This document shows positions 40,680 through 52,449 of a stretch of DNA of 64,000 nt, one piece after another. Source of the DNA: Metellina segmentata (lineage: Eukaryota > Arthropoda > Arachnida > Araneae > Tetragnathidae); contig OX375878.1 in the NCBI GenBank assembly GCA_947359465.1, forward strand, positions 83,989,627 through 84,053,626. Direction: 5' to 3'. Below the pieces are notes generated by a model that made no database searches, was not told the origin of the DNA, and saw only the letters and a list, made by a program, of their open reading frames with translations. The number at the start of each line of letters is the position of its first letter. The stretch's first letter is position 1. Made by a program: the position numbers and the translations under genes.

Positions 40680-42420
40680 CAATATTTACAAACTGCAGTG
40701 TATTTTTAACCTGTCTATCTGTTGAGAAGCCTTTCAGATGGGATGAGGCAATCTGCTTAGTTTCTGTTCTCACTTCTTTGCTCAACCCCGTAGCTGGTTT
40801 CAGTTTTCACTTTCGAGAGTAAGAACGTTGCTTACTTCATTGTCTGTAGTTCCTTGTCTTTTGTTACTGTCTTGATGTAGGGGAAAGTTGGACAAAACCG
40901 GGTAGGTAAAGAAAATGAATTTAAAAAACTTGTGATTTAGCTCCAATAGTTAATAAAATTAGTAATTTTATCCGTTCATTTGCTACTCTAAATGGTGAAT
41001 TACTTTGAGTTAGTTTGTTTGTGAATGCTACCCAATGGAATTTACTCTTTGGGGGGAAAATTAAGATTCTTGTTCAGTTGTTTATTTTACCAAAGTATTT
41101 CATTCCTTTATATCCTGTTGTGTATTTTTTTGTTCATTTGCTATGCCAAAATTGAACAATTGTGCGATTTAGAAAAGAATAAGCTAAAAATATAAAGAAA
41201 CAAGTTCATACATTAGTAAAATTTCATAAATTAAGGTTCTTTTTTTTAGTTCAGAAGACATTAAAAAATTGCTATTTTAAAGCATTCATGCTAAAAAAAA
41301 TTTTAAGAATATTTAGCTTTTAATCAGAAATGCAAAGTGCGTTTCGAATAGAATAAAACAGCTTGAGGTAGTTGTTACGTAAATATAGTTCGGATGTTAT
41401 GGAAACGAGGCCGAGATCCGACGCTATAGTAGTGCCCGGAGCCCCCCACCAAGGGCGCTATCGTCTACGTGATTTCTCATGTTATTTATAAGTCCATTTC
41501 TTCCTATGGCAGAGGACCCTATGTCTTTTACTTCTCTGTGGTTTCTAGTTTCTGCATTTCCAATTGCAAACACAATAATCGGCGCCTGTTGAATCTTTGG
41601 CCTTTGACGATCGGCAGGTTCTGAAAGAAAGTGCGCTGCGCAGCATTTCCGATCTCGTTATTGCTATCGGCGGGAGGGGGCACGCTTACTTGACCACGTG
41701 GTTTAGTACTGTTCTTTTCCGATGGCCTGAGCGACCGATTTCTGGGAATGAGGCAATTATAATTCCTTAGAGACTTGAAGTTAATAAAAAATCTATCTAC
41801 AATTTGACGTAATTTTTATTGGGCTACGTAAAAGTTTCACCAATGGCGAATCAAAGTTTTTGCCCTTAATTAACGCGCTATTACCTAAATTAATTTATTA
41901 TTTGAGGAGTGGACCAGTATATTTTCGTATACATTGGTTCTATGAACCAGTCACTTTTATATTTCTTTTCTAATGCTGGTACTTACACACATATATTTTA
42001 TTTTATTTTATATAAACAAATTTACTTAATTTTAAATACATTAATTTCTTAGGATATGTGGAAATACTGTGTGTTTCTGAATTCCAAAACATGAGATTGC
42101 ATTTTATGTTATTCATTGTACCCCATGTTAAAAGACTTAGAATAATAATAATAATAATAATTAATAATTTGCATATATCTTGGAATTATAAAACTAATCT
42201 ATAATGAATTTGTTGTATGAGATGTTAACATTTTCAATGCTGAAATTCAACTGTGAAGACAGGAAATCCCTATCACATACCAATAATATGTGAAAGGTTT
42301 TTATATTATGCAATATATCATCTGGTTGCTTATTTTGTAAAAGTATTAAATCCCTCCAAACAAAATTTAAACCATTTTCAATTTATTCCTAGTGAAAGTC
42401 CAAAACAGAGAAAAAAAAAA
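40680..42420. other. No gene; GC-rich island at 41390-41720
   Basis: Mostly AT-rich, but 41390-41720 is clearly richer in GC and CpG ('gaggccgagatccgacg', 'gagccccccaccaagggcgc', 'atcggcgggagggggcacgc'). It could be a promoter of a gene not otherwise visible. No ORF starts in it. A short ATA-triplet repeat is near 42140-42160. Confidence 0.4.
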
Positions 42421-42439
42421 CACTACATTAATTCACCAC

Positions 42440-42625
42440 GCTTGGATATGACTGTTACGGCCTATTGGATAGCATTCTGAACTCCAGATCCTTGGTCCCG
42501 CGTTCGAGTCCAATCATCTGATCGTGATTCAAAGTTACGAGGTGTTGTCCTCGGTTCGTTCCCATGTTAATAGATCGTGGACCATTGCCAATAGCCCGTT
42601 GTGTTGCTCTAGAATGACGTTATAC
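42440..42625 (+). mobile_element. tRNA-derived SINE, degraded
   Basis: Head with a B box 'gcgttcgagtccaa' (about 42502). The tail 'gccaatagcccgttgtgttg' then 'ctctagaatgacgttat' is as in the copy at 10733. Confidence 0.7.
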
Positions 42626-42728
42626 CCACGAAATTCTTTTGTTTTATGAATCCAAAATAATGTGTTTGCTTATCCCACCACCAGATGGCGCCACCAGTCA
42701 TTCATCATCATGACAACCAGTCAAAAAA

Positions 42729-42780
42729 CTGCAGGTTTCCTGCAGGAATTTTGTCCGAAATTCATGCAGGAAACCTGCAG
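42729..42780. repeat. Perfect 16-bp hairpin with extended stem
   Basis: 'ctgcaggtttcctgca' pairs exactly with 'tgcaggaaacctgcag'; the 20-base loop can pair another six bases (gaattt/aaattc) after one mismatch. A T-run follows (42784-42791). Confidence 0.85.
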
Positions 42781-43385
42781 GGGTTTTTTTTTGAAGTTTT
42801 TTTGCTGATTTTTTTTTCTGGGTGGTCAGCTTCATGATTTTGTGGACAATCATTAAGTCTAAACATATTTCTTCAGATGAGATTATATTTAATGTATATG
42901 AAGTTCAAATAACCTTTGATATTAACCACTTTAAAAATTCATTTTCATATTCAGTCAACACTTTTAATAAAACAATATAATTATGAGTTACACAAAACAC
43001 ACACATCAGGATGAGGATATGAAGTAATGAAACTCGATCTAAATTTTTAATTAAGATATAATCTCAATTAAATTCTAAATGTTTGTAGAATGCCGATATA
43101 GATACACAGAATAAACAATGAAGTACACTGAAGAGCCAAAACATTATGACCACCTACTCAATAACGCGTTGCGCCTCCTTTGGCCTGTAAAACAGCTACA
43201 AATCTCCTGGGCATAGATGCACAAGTTCTTGGTACATGACTGGAGACAGGTTGTACCCAATGTCTAAGCAGCGGTCACGCAAAGTTAAGATATTCGTACT
43301 TGGTGGTGTTTGAGCTCTGAGCTCTGCCGCTCCATGACACCCCAAATTTGCTCTATTATGGCGAGTTAGATGGCCAGGACATAAA

Positions 43386-45150
43386 CTCGTTTTATTCCAT
43401 CGTCCTATTTAAAGGACAGCTAAAAAATAGCATGTGGGAATCAGTATTTGTTTTTTGGGAATATTTTATCAGCTGGAAGTTGGAACATGTTGTGGTATGT
43501 ATAAGCTTCTGCTAGCATGAGTTATGTGTCGCAAAGTTTGGCACCTCCTGCTGGAAACTTTATTTATTCCCAGATTTAATTGGCGGGGTTTGTATCTTCT
43601 TTTTGCGGTTGCAGAATTCCTTTTCGGTTTACTTTGGACACTTGGATGGGCATTTTTTACGTGAGAGTACTCTTTTTTATCATCCTGATTGTTAATTGTA
43701 GCTTTATAGTTATTAGGTAAGTTGTAGCACATTATTTTTTAACTGTCTTCTAAATAGAAAGTGGGTCGATAAGCATGCAATCAACGCGATTTTTCTAACC
43801 TTACAACTGAAAGTAAAATAACTTCTTCCCTCCCTAGCGTTTTACCCCTGCGAGTCACATCAATGCAAAGGTTTCTGAAGTTAGAAGAAGCATATTGGAA
43901 TTATTAAATAGTTTAGGAATAGTCTGAAACAGTTTATCCAAGGCAAGCCAATACATTTGGAATATAAACTTTGGGCTTTCTGTGGAAGCGAAGGATTTTG
44001 ATACAAGTTTTCTTTCTACTGCGGTTCAGAAATCTGATGCAAGAAATGATACTCCTCTTGGTACCCGGGTTGTGATGAAAAGTGACAGAGAATATTGTGA
44101 TACCTTCAAGTTACACTTTATATTTTGATAACTTTTTTACAAGCATTGATATTTTGAAAAGTCTTGGTGAACAGGATTATCCACAGAACCATACGAAAAA
44201 AACATGAGTGTCCTTTAGAAGAATCTAAGTCTATGCGGAAGAAAGAGGCACGTCTGATTTTTCATTTGACAAGTATTCCGAGATTTTCTGGTGCGATGGA
44301 ATGACAATAGTACTGTCACTGCACTTTAGAACAGCACTTTAGAACCATTCTTTGATGTGAAGTGCGAGTAAAAGGACACAAAGATAAAGTTAACGTGAAT
44401 ATGCCTAGTTTGATAAATACGTACAACAAACATATGGGCTGTGTGGATCACCACGACTGGTTGGCTGGACTATATGCAATTAAAATTCGTGGAAAAAATG
44501 GTACTGGCCACTTTTTATTCGTACACTGGACATGGTAGTGGTAAATTCATGGATAATCCACAAATTTGTCAAGAAAAGTGATGTCCTAAACCTCAAGGAG
44601 TTCCGAAGAGCTATAACAACAGTTTATCTCAAAAAGACTGTGATCAGAACAAGAAGTACACCCAGGATCTCTTCTGTACCTTCTAGTGCAAAGAAGACGT
44701 CTCTAAAGATGGTGTTGACCATTTTCTACTAAAGAGGGAAAACAGCGTCGCTGTCAAAGACAGAGGGCTGCAAAGGAAAACCCAAAAGATACTGTGGGAA
44801 ATGCTACAAAACACTTTGTCAGGCTTGCTTTGGACCTTTCCACCAAGATTAGTCAAATTCAACTGAAAATTGAACTCTCATGTAAATAAGAAAATATTAT
44901 TCGGATAAAGTAAAACTTTGTACTCGGAAATTGCTTTTCACTAATGAAGAGAACACTAAAATATGTAAGTGCAAATTTCATCCCCTTTATCCCAGTGTCA
45001 TATTTAGAGGACGGGTAAAATTTCTTACATAAAATATAAAATTTTTTCAAATATTGGTATACTTAGATTATTTAGGTTTAATTACCCTTAGAAAATATGA
45101 TTCTAAAATTTGAACAAAATAAATAAATAAATAAATCGGGATAAAACGGG
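43386..45150 (+). mobile_element. piggyBac-family element inserted in the Tc1
   Basis: Ends 'ctcgttttattccatcg' (left) and, reverse complement, 'cccgttttatcccgat' (right). The target TTAA is exact on the right (45151-45154) and reads TAAA on the left, i.e. one change. Inside are piggyBac transposase remains. Length about 1.77 kb, so it has lost some sequence compared with full elements. Confidence 0.8.
43850..44855 (+). pseudogene. piggyBac transposase, degraded
   Basis: Visible pieces: 'FFTSIDILKSLGEQDYP' (about 44128-44178), 'INTYNKHMGCVDHHDWLAGL' (44415-44475), 'IRGKKWYWPLFIRTLDMVV', 'NSWIIHKFVKK' (44540-44575) and a Cys-rich end 'RYCGKCYKTLCQACFG' (about 44790-44840). Order and motifs match the piggyBac DDE transposase with its C-terminal RING-like zinc finger. 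Many stops and frame changes; the N-terminal third is not recognisable. Confidence 0.8.
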
Positions 45151-46094
45151 TTAAGTGGAATTCATCAGTAAGCTCCTCGAACCACTCCAACACAATCCGA
45201 GCCTTGTGACATTGGGCGTTGGACAGTTCCAGTTGGGAAGACAGACGCCATGTAAGGGTGCAACTGATCCGCAATGAAGTTCAGATAGTTCGCAGCGTTC
45301 ATGGTCTGTTCTACCACAGCTCCAGGTCCCAGAGTCGCCCATGAGAACGTCCCTCAAAGCATATTACCGCCACCACCAGCCTGTGTACGGACCTGCTGTA
45401 CACGAGGGGAGCAACTGTTCGCGTGGCAGACGGCGTACCCTGACACGACCATCGACGTGATGAATGAGAAATCGGGATTCATCTGAAGAGGCAACTCTCC
45501 TCCACTCATCCATGGTCCAGTCTCGATGTTCCCGAGCCCACTGTAGACGTAGTTGTCGATGGTGCTTGATCAACAGAGGAACACGAGTGGGACGTCTTCT
45601 GCACTGTCCCATAACTAACAGTGTCCGCTGAACAGTGTGATCCGAAACACTTGCGCTTAGATCTGCATTGTATTGGGCTGTCAGCTGAGCCACTGTTTCG
45701 CGCCGATTTTGCTTTACCAAGCGGGACAGTCTCGGACGTCCTTTTTCTTTGATGACGCGTGGACGACCAACACCTTGGCGTCTACTGTTGGTGTCACTGT
45801 CATTTATCCACTTTGCACGAATACTTACAACGGCAGATCCAAACTGAACAACCTACCAGTCGTGCAGTTTTGGTGATACTATGTCCGAGTCTTCGGGCCG
45901 TTACGATATGCTCTCTATCAAATTCGCTCAAATCAGCAGCCTTTCCCATCACTCGCAAAAGTGCAAGAACGATTACTTACCTTCTCCAGCAGTAGTTAAA
46001 TACCATTCTCACTTAATCACGTGCCCTCCACGTTATTCAGACGAGTTCATTGATAAATGTGGGGATAGTCATAATGCTTTGGCTCGTCAGTGTA

Positions 46095-47280
46095 TTTTTT
46101 AACATTGAATACATACAATACCCAAAAATATATGTAACTGGCAAAATATCCTGTTGATTTTTTAAGGTCATTATCATTAAAAGCAGTTACCAAATAAGTT
46201 AAACAGCTTTCTTCAAAATTACATTCAGTTGTAATATTCAAATCTCTAATGAATGACATTAAATTTAGTTAATTAGAACAGTTATCGTCTGAGACTGAAT
46301 CGATTTTTAGTTCATCTAATGTTTCGTAAACACAGAATTTAAATCGTAAACAATAGAGGTAAACTTGTGCTTACCTGAATCCTTTAATTTCGTATTCTTA
46401 TAAAATGCTGTTATTTCCAAATCATTTTTAATACAAACAGAACAAATTATTTTTGGATTTGGCACTTCTAAGTGTTAATAATGTCACTTTCATATCCCAA
46501 AGAGTCCAATATTTATCCAAGCTGTTTTGAGGTACACAAAATGATAGTTCTGTTAAAGAATTGAAGTTGAACTTTAATTTATAGACCTTAGCAAATTCTA
46601 ATCTCTACTATAGCTACAGATGTTTCTTGTTCTTTCCTAAAAATGGAAATAAAATATTGCACAAATCAATATTTTTAACCAAATTTACTTGCATTTTAAA
46701 ATAACAACAATATCATGTTGTTTGCAAAAAAAAAATATTATTATTGATATACAACTCAGTAAAATAATTTCTTATACATTGTTACTTAAACTTTGAAGCG
46801 TAATTCAAAATAGTGTTTTTATTATTTGTTTAAAATTATTGTATTTAAATAATTACATTTATTTTTATTACAAATTTATTCAAATTATATAATCTAGAGT
46901 TTTTATGTATGGTATTAAAAATTTACTTTTAATTAAATAACATAATATCATACTATTTGAAACAATTTCACCAATGAAATTGCATAAAAATTCATTCCTC
47001 AAACTATTAAATTGTTTTATGTGTATTTTGTACAGGTATATGTTTGTATTTATTTGCCAATTCGCCAGTCTTTCGTAAGCCCTTTTCCTTTGAATTACCT
47101 TTAAGAGGTGGGAAAGTAAATTGCCAAAAGCGATAAATTGTCATTACGGGATACCATTGCGAAATGAGTTTCAGCCTACATTCCGTACGTCATGAAGCTC
47201 GCTGGTAACCCGTGATCAGGCCTTTAGTTATAGGAGGCGTTGATAGTTTCCGCATCCCTTTTTCTATAGCAAATACATCG
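46095..47280. other. AT-rich, no recognised feature
   Basis: Very AT-rich from 46250 to 47030. The stretch 47030-47270 is more balanced in composition but has no ORF. Confidence 0.45.
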
Positions 47281-47539
47281 AAAGTGAAAGCTCAAAATGA
47301 TTCTACCCTGCTGTGTATGCGGATCTGAATCCACATTTTTTAAAGGTGAAAGACATTAAGATTTACATTTTTTTTTAAAAAGGTATTTTTTTATGTACGC
47401 ACTAAATTTTCTTCACACGTGGATCTCAAGGGAAACGAAGTAGCGTATATTTTGGAAAAGGAGGGTGTCGAGAAGCTACCCACTCATTGATTTTTCTTGA
47501 GCTTTACTCTGCTAAAAAAATATTGATAAGACGGCATAA

Positions 47540-47830
47540 TTGGTACTTCCTGGTTCACTCTTGATATCGTGGGGATCTAAGATCTCTTGCTTTCAACTGG
47601 GACAGACATATTCATACAAAGTTCTCCCACTGTTTTCAGTGGCAATCTTCAGTGGCTCACATTTTGCTGAGGACACAAGAATAATCCTGTTTGCCTTAAA
47701 TGACAGCCTGACCAGACCTCCCTAGCACACATTCTCGAGTGCCTGGGGTTGTCCTTAGACGACCTGTTTTCTAGTCCTTTTTTGATTTATAACGCTGTGC
47801 GGGTGAGTGGACTCGGGGCCGGTCCGAGAG
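47540..47830 (+). pseudogene. C-terminal remnant of a non-LTR retrotransposon ORF
   Basis: Translation across two frames: 'GTDIFIQSSPTVFSGNLQW', then 'RGHKNNPVCL'-like and 'AHILECLGLSLDDLFSSPF' (about 47727-47783). The last block matches the same class of C-terminus as 11170-11420. Stops between pieces. Confidence 0.55.
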
Positions 47831-47839
47831 AAATTTATT

Positions 47840-49500
47840 GCAGATGCTAGATGATGATTTGGTGTCTCGTCCCATATTAAAGATTCGCCATTTTGTTTCC
47901 ATCCCACCAGTGAATAGCCTACTGTTAAATTAATTTATTTCATTGCGAAAATGCGAACTTAATATTTACAAAGGGTTTTATTTTCCTGTTAGGCCTTCAG
48001 AAGCTAATAGATATTTTGACATTAAACACACATCCGTTGTACTAAAAAATAGTTAAGCCATGGTGATTGGTTTGCAAAAAAGTCAATGGTACTTTCCATT
48101 TCGAAATAATTTAATACAGTAAATTGAACATTACATTTACATAATATGTACATAATATGCATAATATGTTCTGCCGTCAAAAAAACAAACAAAAAACCTG
48201 ACTTACCCCGATCGCAATTACACAAATTACATCGCAGAACAAAACGGAAGGTAGTAATCGATAGGGATGAATGTTTTCTACAACTAATCAATATTTAAAA
48301 TTTGTCAAAGCGGTCATCTTCATATAAGTTAGGTGCTTGCTCCGATAATTTCAATACGAACCCCATCTTTTATCGCAAATTTGAATTGTACACACAATTA
48401 CAGGCGGATTTCATGAACAAATAATGAAAAACGTCATAAAATTGAGAGAAAATCCATAAAAACCATTGAGGGAGCGTGTAAAAATTGAACTCAGTAGTAG
48501 AAAGGGCGGATTCCGATCAGATAGTCCAATTACGCGAGTATGTGCACTGCCGCCTAGTCTAGCCTTCTAGGCGGTAGTGGTAACTGTCGCTTTCGAAGAC
48601 TGCTTGAGGAAGGTTTGTTAGAGTGTGACACATAGGTAGTGTCGTTGTATCAAATAAAAGGTATTGTTACAATCCTAAGCTACAGTAGTATAAGTAGGTT
48701 GTTAATTATGTTTCAGAAATATCTGAATTATGAAGTTAAATTAATGCCTATCAAAGTGTGATAAAATACCCTTTATACAAAAGCTTTATAATAAATCTTT
48801 TATTAATGATATTTTGCAATCACATTATAAGTATTAATATGATGTGTAGTGGCCGCTGCAGTCAATGATTTTATTGTTTCTTACAGGAGGCCGATAGTTT
48901 GGTGACAACATTTCCACACAGTCAACAACATGCAAATTTGCAGTGGATTTACATTTCTGAGAAATTTCTGTTTTAACTTTGTGAACAATCCCCAATAACG
49001 ATAATAATCGTCGAATTTTGCAAACACTCTCACTACGCTACTAATTATGCACGTAATGAGCTGAAAAATTTCGAATTCCGATGTTTTAGTAACAGTTGAA
49101 TCACATGGTGTCAAAATTTGCCCATGTTTCTATTCATAATTTTTATGAATATTAATTTCATAACTCATAAAAATTAGTAAATTTGAGTTTGTTTTTAAAA
49201 TGTTTATAGATTGTGTTTGGGTTTTCAAAGAATGAAAACACAATTTCCAAGGAAATTTAGTATATTTAGCAAATGTAACAAAAACATGAAGCACCAATTT
49301 AACATTAGGAGATCCAATTTTCAAACACTTACAGTCAGCGTGCGAAAACAACAAAGTTATTTCGGAGAAACAATTTAAAAAAATGAAGAAAATTAACACA
49401 TGGGGATAAACATTCAAGCTCGAAAGCTGAAAAGGCTGCAAAAACAGGAACTTATTCTATGAATATAAAAAGAAAAGGATGTAAAATCACAAAACAGCAA
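47840..49500. other. No gene seen
   Basis: Contains one imperfect palindrome at 48546-48578 ('actgccgcctag' with 'ctaggcggtagt', 9-base loop). Otherwise only chance ORFs (48881-49114 and 49130-49441 minus). Confidence 0.4.
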
Positions 49501-49551
49501 TCCATTCATTTTTAATTTAATTCAGTTGTGCTTTGCCTGCTGTTCAGAAAC

Positions 49552-51401
49552 ATGCCTAAAATTTCACTATCTTTTCCGTTCAAAGTCAAAGGTTGGCTGA
49601 AGGATTTAAATAAAAAATATAACAAAGAAATGTTTACGTTGGACGGTCAGATCGTATATTGCCAACCTCGTGGCAAAACTTTAACTTGTGAGAGGAGATC
49701 TCGACTAGAACAACATATTAAAACTTGTAAGTTATTTCTTTTCATTGTCTTTATAGAAGTGAATTGAGAATTTTAATCACATGTATATACAAATATACAG
49801 GTGCTAATAAACTTGACCCTCGAGTAATACGGCTTCACCTATTATGAGTTCATCCAAAAATTAAATGAAAACAAGACAAAAGCTCCCTCACATAATCATA
49901 TAAATTATATAACACTGTTTTTCTTTACATGGTGTTTCTCAGAGATGTAACTCCAGTGTTACGGGAGGCCCAAGTTTACATACCTTTAAAATTTACATTC
50001 AAATTTAGGCTTGATTAAGTTCGTGTATTGATTATAATTTTTCTTTGTAAGGAGCACATTCTTCCGTCGAACAAAGATTTTCTAAGAGTCAAGTTTTGCT
50101 TAGTCGATCACAATCAACCTCAAAGCAGGAAGACAGTTTTTGCGAAGATTTTTGCCTGGCATTAATTTTGGCCGACATTCCTTTGTTTAAACTGAAGAAT
50201 TTCGCCCTCAATGAATTTCTTTCGAAATACACGAACCGAAATATCCTCGATGAGAGCACTCTCCGAAAGAATATATTAGATCTTTGTTATCAAAAAACAT
50301 TACAAAAACTCAGGGAACACATAGGCGAGAATTACGTGTACCTTGTCGTCGATGAAACCATTGATGTTAGGTGTAATTATGCGACTAATCTTTTAATAGG
50401 AAAGTTGAGTTCCCACGAAGCTGGCCATCTATTTTTTTTTGGCTTCTAAAATCCTCGATAAAACTAATCACGACACAATATGCCGTTTTATTAATTCTAG
50501 CCTTAAAATCTTTCACAATAATAGCGGAATAGAAAATCGAGTTTTGTTACTTTTCACAGATGCGTCCTCGTATATGATTAAGGCTGGAAAATTGTTACAA
50601 ACGTTTTATAAAAACTTGGTCGACATCACATGTATTGCCCATGCAGTTAACCTTATTGCTGAAAAAGTTAAAGATTCCTTTCCGAAATTAAATTCCTTTA
50701 TTGGACAAGGCAAAAAAAAACTTTCTAAAAGCGCCCTTTCGTGTGGTAGTTTACAAGGAATTGATGAATGTTTCCTTACCTCCGACACCCGTGCTCACAA
50801 GATGGGGAAATGGCTGTCTGCTGTTTTGTTTTACGCCGAGCATTGAAACCAATATTCGGAAGTGATTCGAAAATTAAAAAATATAATTCTGATTCCGCAC
50901 AAAGTTTAGATAAAGTAGCTATATTAATAGAAAGCGTAAACCTTGTGAAATCATTGACATTTGTAAAAACGCATTGCTCATTTTTAGTAGATTCGATCCA
51001 AAAACTTGAAAAAAAAAAAAAAAAAAAAAAGAGGATTAACATTAAATGAAAGCCTTTCAATCTTTGAAGATGCGGTAATGAAAATCAATTCGAGATTCCA
51101 GGCAAAACTGATAACAAACTTAATGAATGATGATGTGTTAAAAAAAATCTCGCGCGGGTTGACAAAATTGATAATTATTAATAAAATCCTTCAAGGCGTG
51201 GAAGGGATCGAACTTAATAAAAATGACATGTGGGACCCTAACATTTTAAGTTCCATGAAATTCGTCCCCATAACGTCTGAGGATGTGGAACACTCTTTTT
51301 TTTCGTATAAAAGAATTTTAAGTGACCGTAGACATAATTTTACGGAAAATAATTTAGAAAAATACTTGTTTATTAACTTAAATTATTCGAAAGTACAATA
51401 A
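49552..51401 (+). pseudogene. hAT-type transposase gene with one intron, frame broken at homopolymers
   Basis: The first exon from ATG 49552 encodes a basic, zinc-finger-like N-terminus ('YCQPRGKTLTCERRSRLEQ', then HIKTC: C..C....H). Donor GTAAGT at 49731 and an acceptor 'ctttgtaaggag' before 50055 join in phase. The second exon has 'VYLVVDETIDVRCNYATNLL' (first Asp), 'LLFTDASSYMIKAGKLL' (second Asp), 'ITCIAHAVNLIAEKVK' and the C-terminal 'FVPITSEDVEHSFFSYKRIL'. This resembles CGGBP1-like/hAT proteins in which the C-terminal Glu-hydrophobic block ends the RNase H fold. Three of the frame changes sit at or next to homopolymer runs (T9 at 50432, A9 at 50712, A20 at 51010). It may be a decayed transposase, or an open gene with sequencing slips. 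Confidence 0.72.
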
Positions 51402-51726
51402 AGTTATAACTACTCCCATAATAATCATACTATTTTTAAATACTTTTTTACATAATTTTTTTTAATATGTCGAAATAATTTGTGTGTATAGGCTATTTCT
51501 TTGATTTTAAAGACTTTTTTAATCTATTAGTAGTTTATTAATAAAACTGTAATGAGAATTCTGTGCAATATAAAAGCAATAAATGTACATCTGTATTTGA
51601 AACGTGATGTCTATAGTTGACTTTATCATTTTGTTCCTTTCCTATAGTACTCCTTCAAATATAGTCCTTTCCATTTTCAATTTTAATTTGTAGTGCATAA
51701 AAATGCATATTTAGACATGTTTTACT

Positions 51727-51861
51727 GCATATTTTGCATATTTCGTCATTTTTTACTGTATATTACTTGCATATTTTGCATATTTCGTCATTTTTTACTG
51801 TATATTACTTGCATATTTTGCATATTTCGTCATTTTTTACTGTATATTACTTGCATATTTT
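51727..51861 (+). repeat. 42-bp tandem repeat, 3.2 copies
   Basis: Unit starting 'gcatattttgcatatttcgt' and ending 'actgtatattactt'. Units at 51727, 51769 and 51811, identical by eye, and a partial fourth. Lies 330 bases after the hAT stop codon and before 'ccggtctctag', so it may be the subterminal repeat of that element. Confidence 0.85.
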
Positions 51862-52074
51862 AACATTTTTAACTGCATATTTTATGGCATATTTTGGCAG
51901 TTTTTACTGCATAAAAATCCGGTCTCTAGTAATTAGGAATGGGGGCTCGGAGAAACAGGAGAAAAGCCGTTCCTGGAGACGATTGAAAAAATCTAAGCGT
52001 CGCAGCGTAAAGGTTAAGGAACTGTCTTCATACCGATTTTAAAATTATCTTAGCAATTTCCAATGACAACAGCC

Positions 52075-52196
52075 GATTCGACATGCGACCGTGGCTTAAA
52101 ATTTTGTGGTGTTGTCATCGGAGCCTTCCCGTTGTGATTGATCGTGAACCGTCGTCAATAGTCCATTGCATTGCTCCAGTATGACGTTAATTAAAA
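52075..52196 (+). mobile_element. SINE tail fragment
   Basis: 'gtggtgttgtcatcgg', 'cgtcgtcaatagtccattgc' and 'attgctccagtatgacgtta' match the tail of the copy at 10733. Head missing or too changed to see. Confidence 0.65.
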
Positions 52197-52449
52197 TACC
52201 TACCTGCCTTAACATTATTAAATTCAAGGCGTTTGATTACGAGTTTAAATTTCGTATGTGTGTCGAAGTTGACTGGTTGAAACTTCATGGTTTCTTCAAG
52301 ACGTGGAGACGCAATTGCGGATCAGCTTCCCTATAGTCTCCCCAGGAAGGTATGTCACCCACGGTTCACCGTGTGATAGAGCATAACTATCTCTTCTAAC
52401 TGAGAGACTGTCACGCTCTCGACAATTAGTGTTCAAAGGACAATATGAT

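Larger units (their letters stand above)
43140..45960 (-). pseudogene. Tc1 transposase, split and frame-shifted, minus strand
   Basis: N-terminal part 45560-45960 with helix-turn-helix pieces, 'NRRETVAQLTAQYNA' and 'DHTVQRTLLVMGQ'. First Asp in 'SSDESRFLIHHVDGRVRVRR' (about 45450-45490). Middle 'RRDVLMGDSGTWSCGRTDHE' region is frame-shifted. 'EELTDEFH' at 45155-45180 is where the frame is cut, and the C-terminal part lies left of the piggyBac in 43140-43380. Confidence 0.8.
43126..46092 (-). mobile_element. Tc1-family transposon, split by a piggyBac element
   Basis: Ends: 'cactgaagagccaaaacatt' and (reverse complement) 'cactgacgagccaaagcatt', flanked by TA. The transposase runs on the minus strand and is split at 43385/45151 by the inserted element. 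Without the insert it would be about 1.2 kb, which is short but plausible for Tc1. Confidence 0.88.

Noticed and set aside
47297..47356. Short ORF 'MILPCCVCGSESTFFKGERH' as a zinc-finger (THAP-like) first exon.
   Set aside because: Only 20 residues, a donor-like gtgaaa but no following exon, and no clear family pattern.
49130..49441. 103-aa minus ORF upstream of the hAT gene.
   Set aside because: Low-complexity, Phe/Leu/Ser-rich translation of AT-rich DNA; no motif or splice support.
51727..51861. CRISPR-like array (42-bp repeats).
   Set aside because: Units are directly adjacent with no spacers, AT-rich, in a eukaryotic transposon context.
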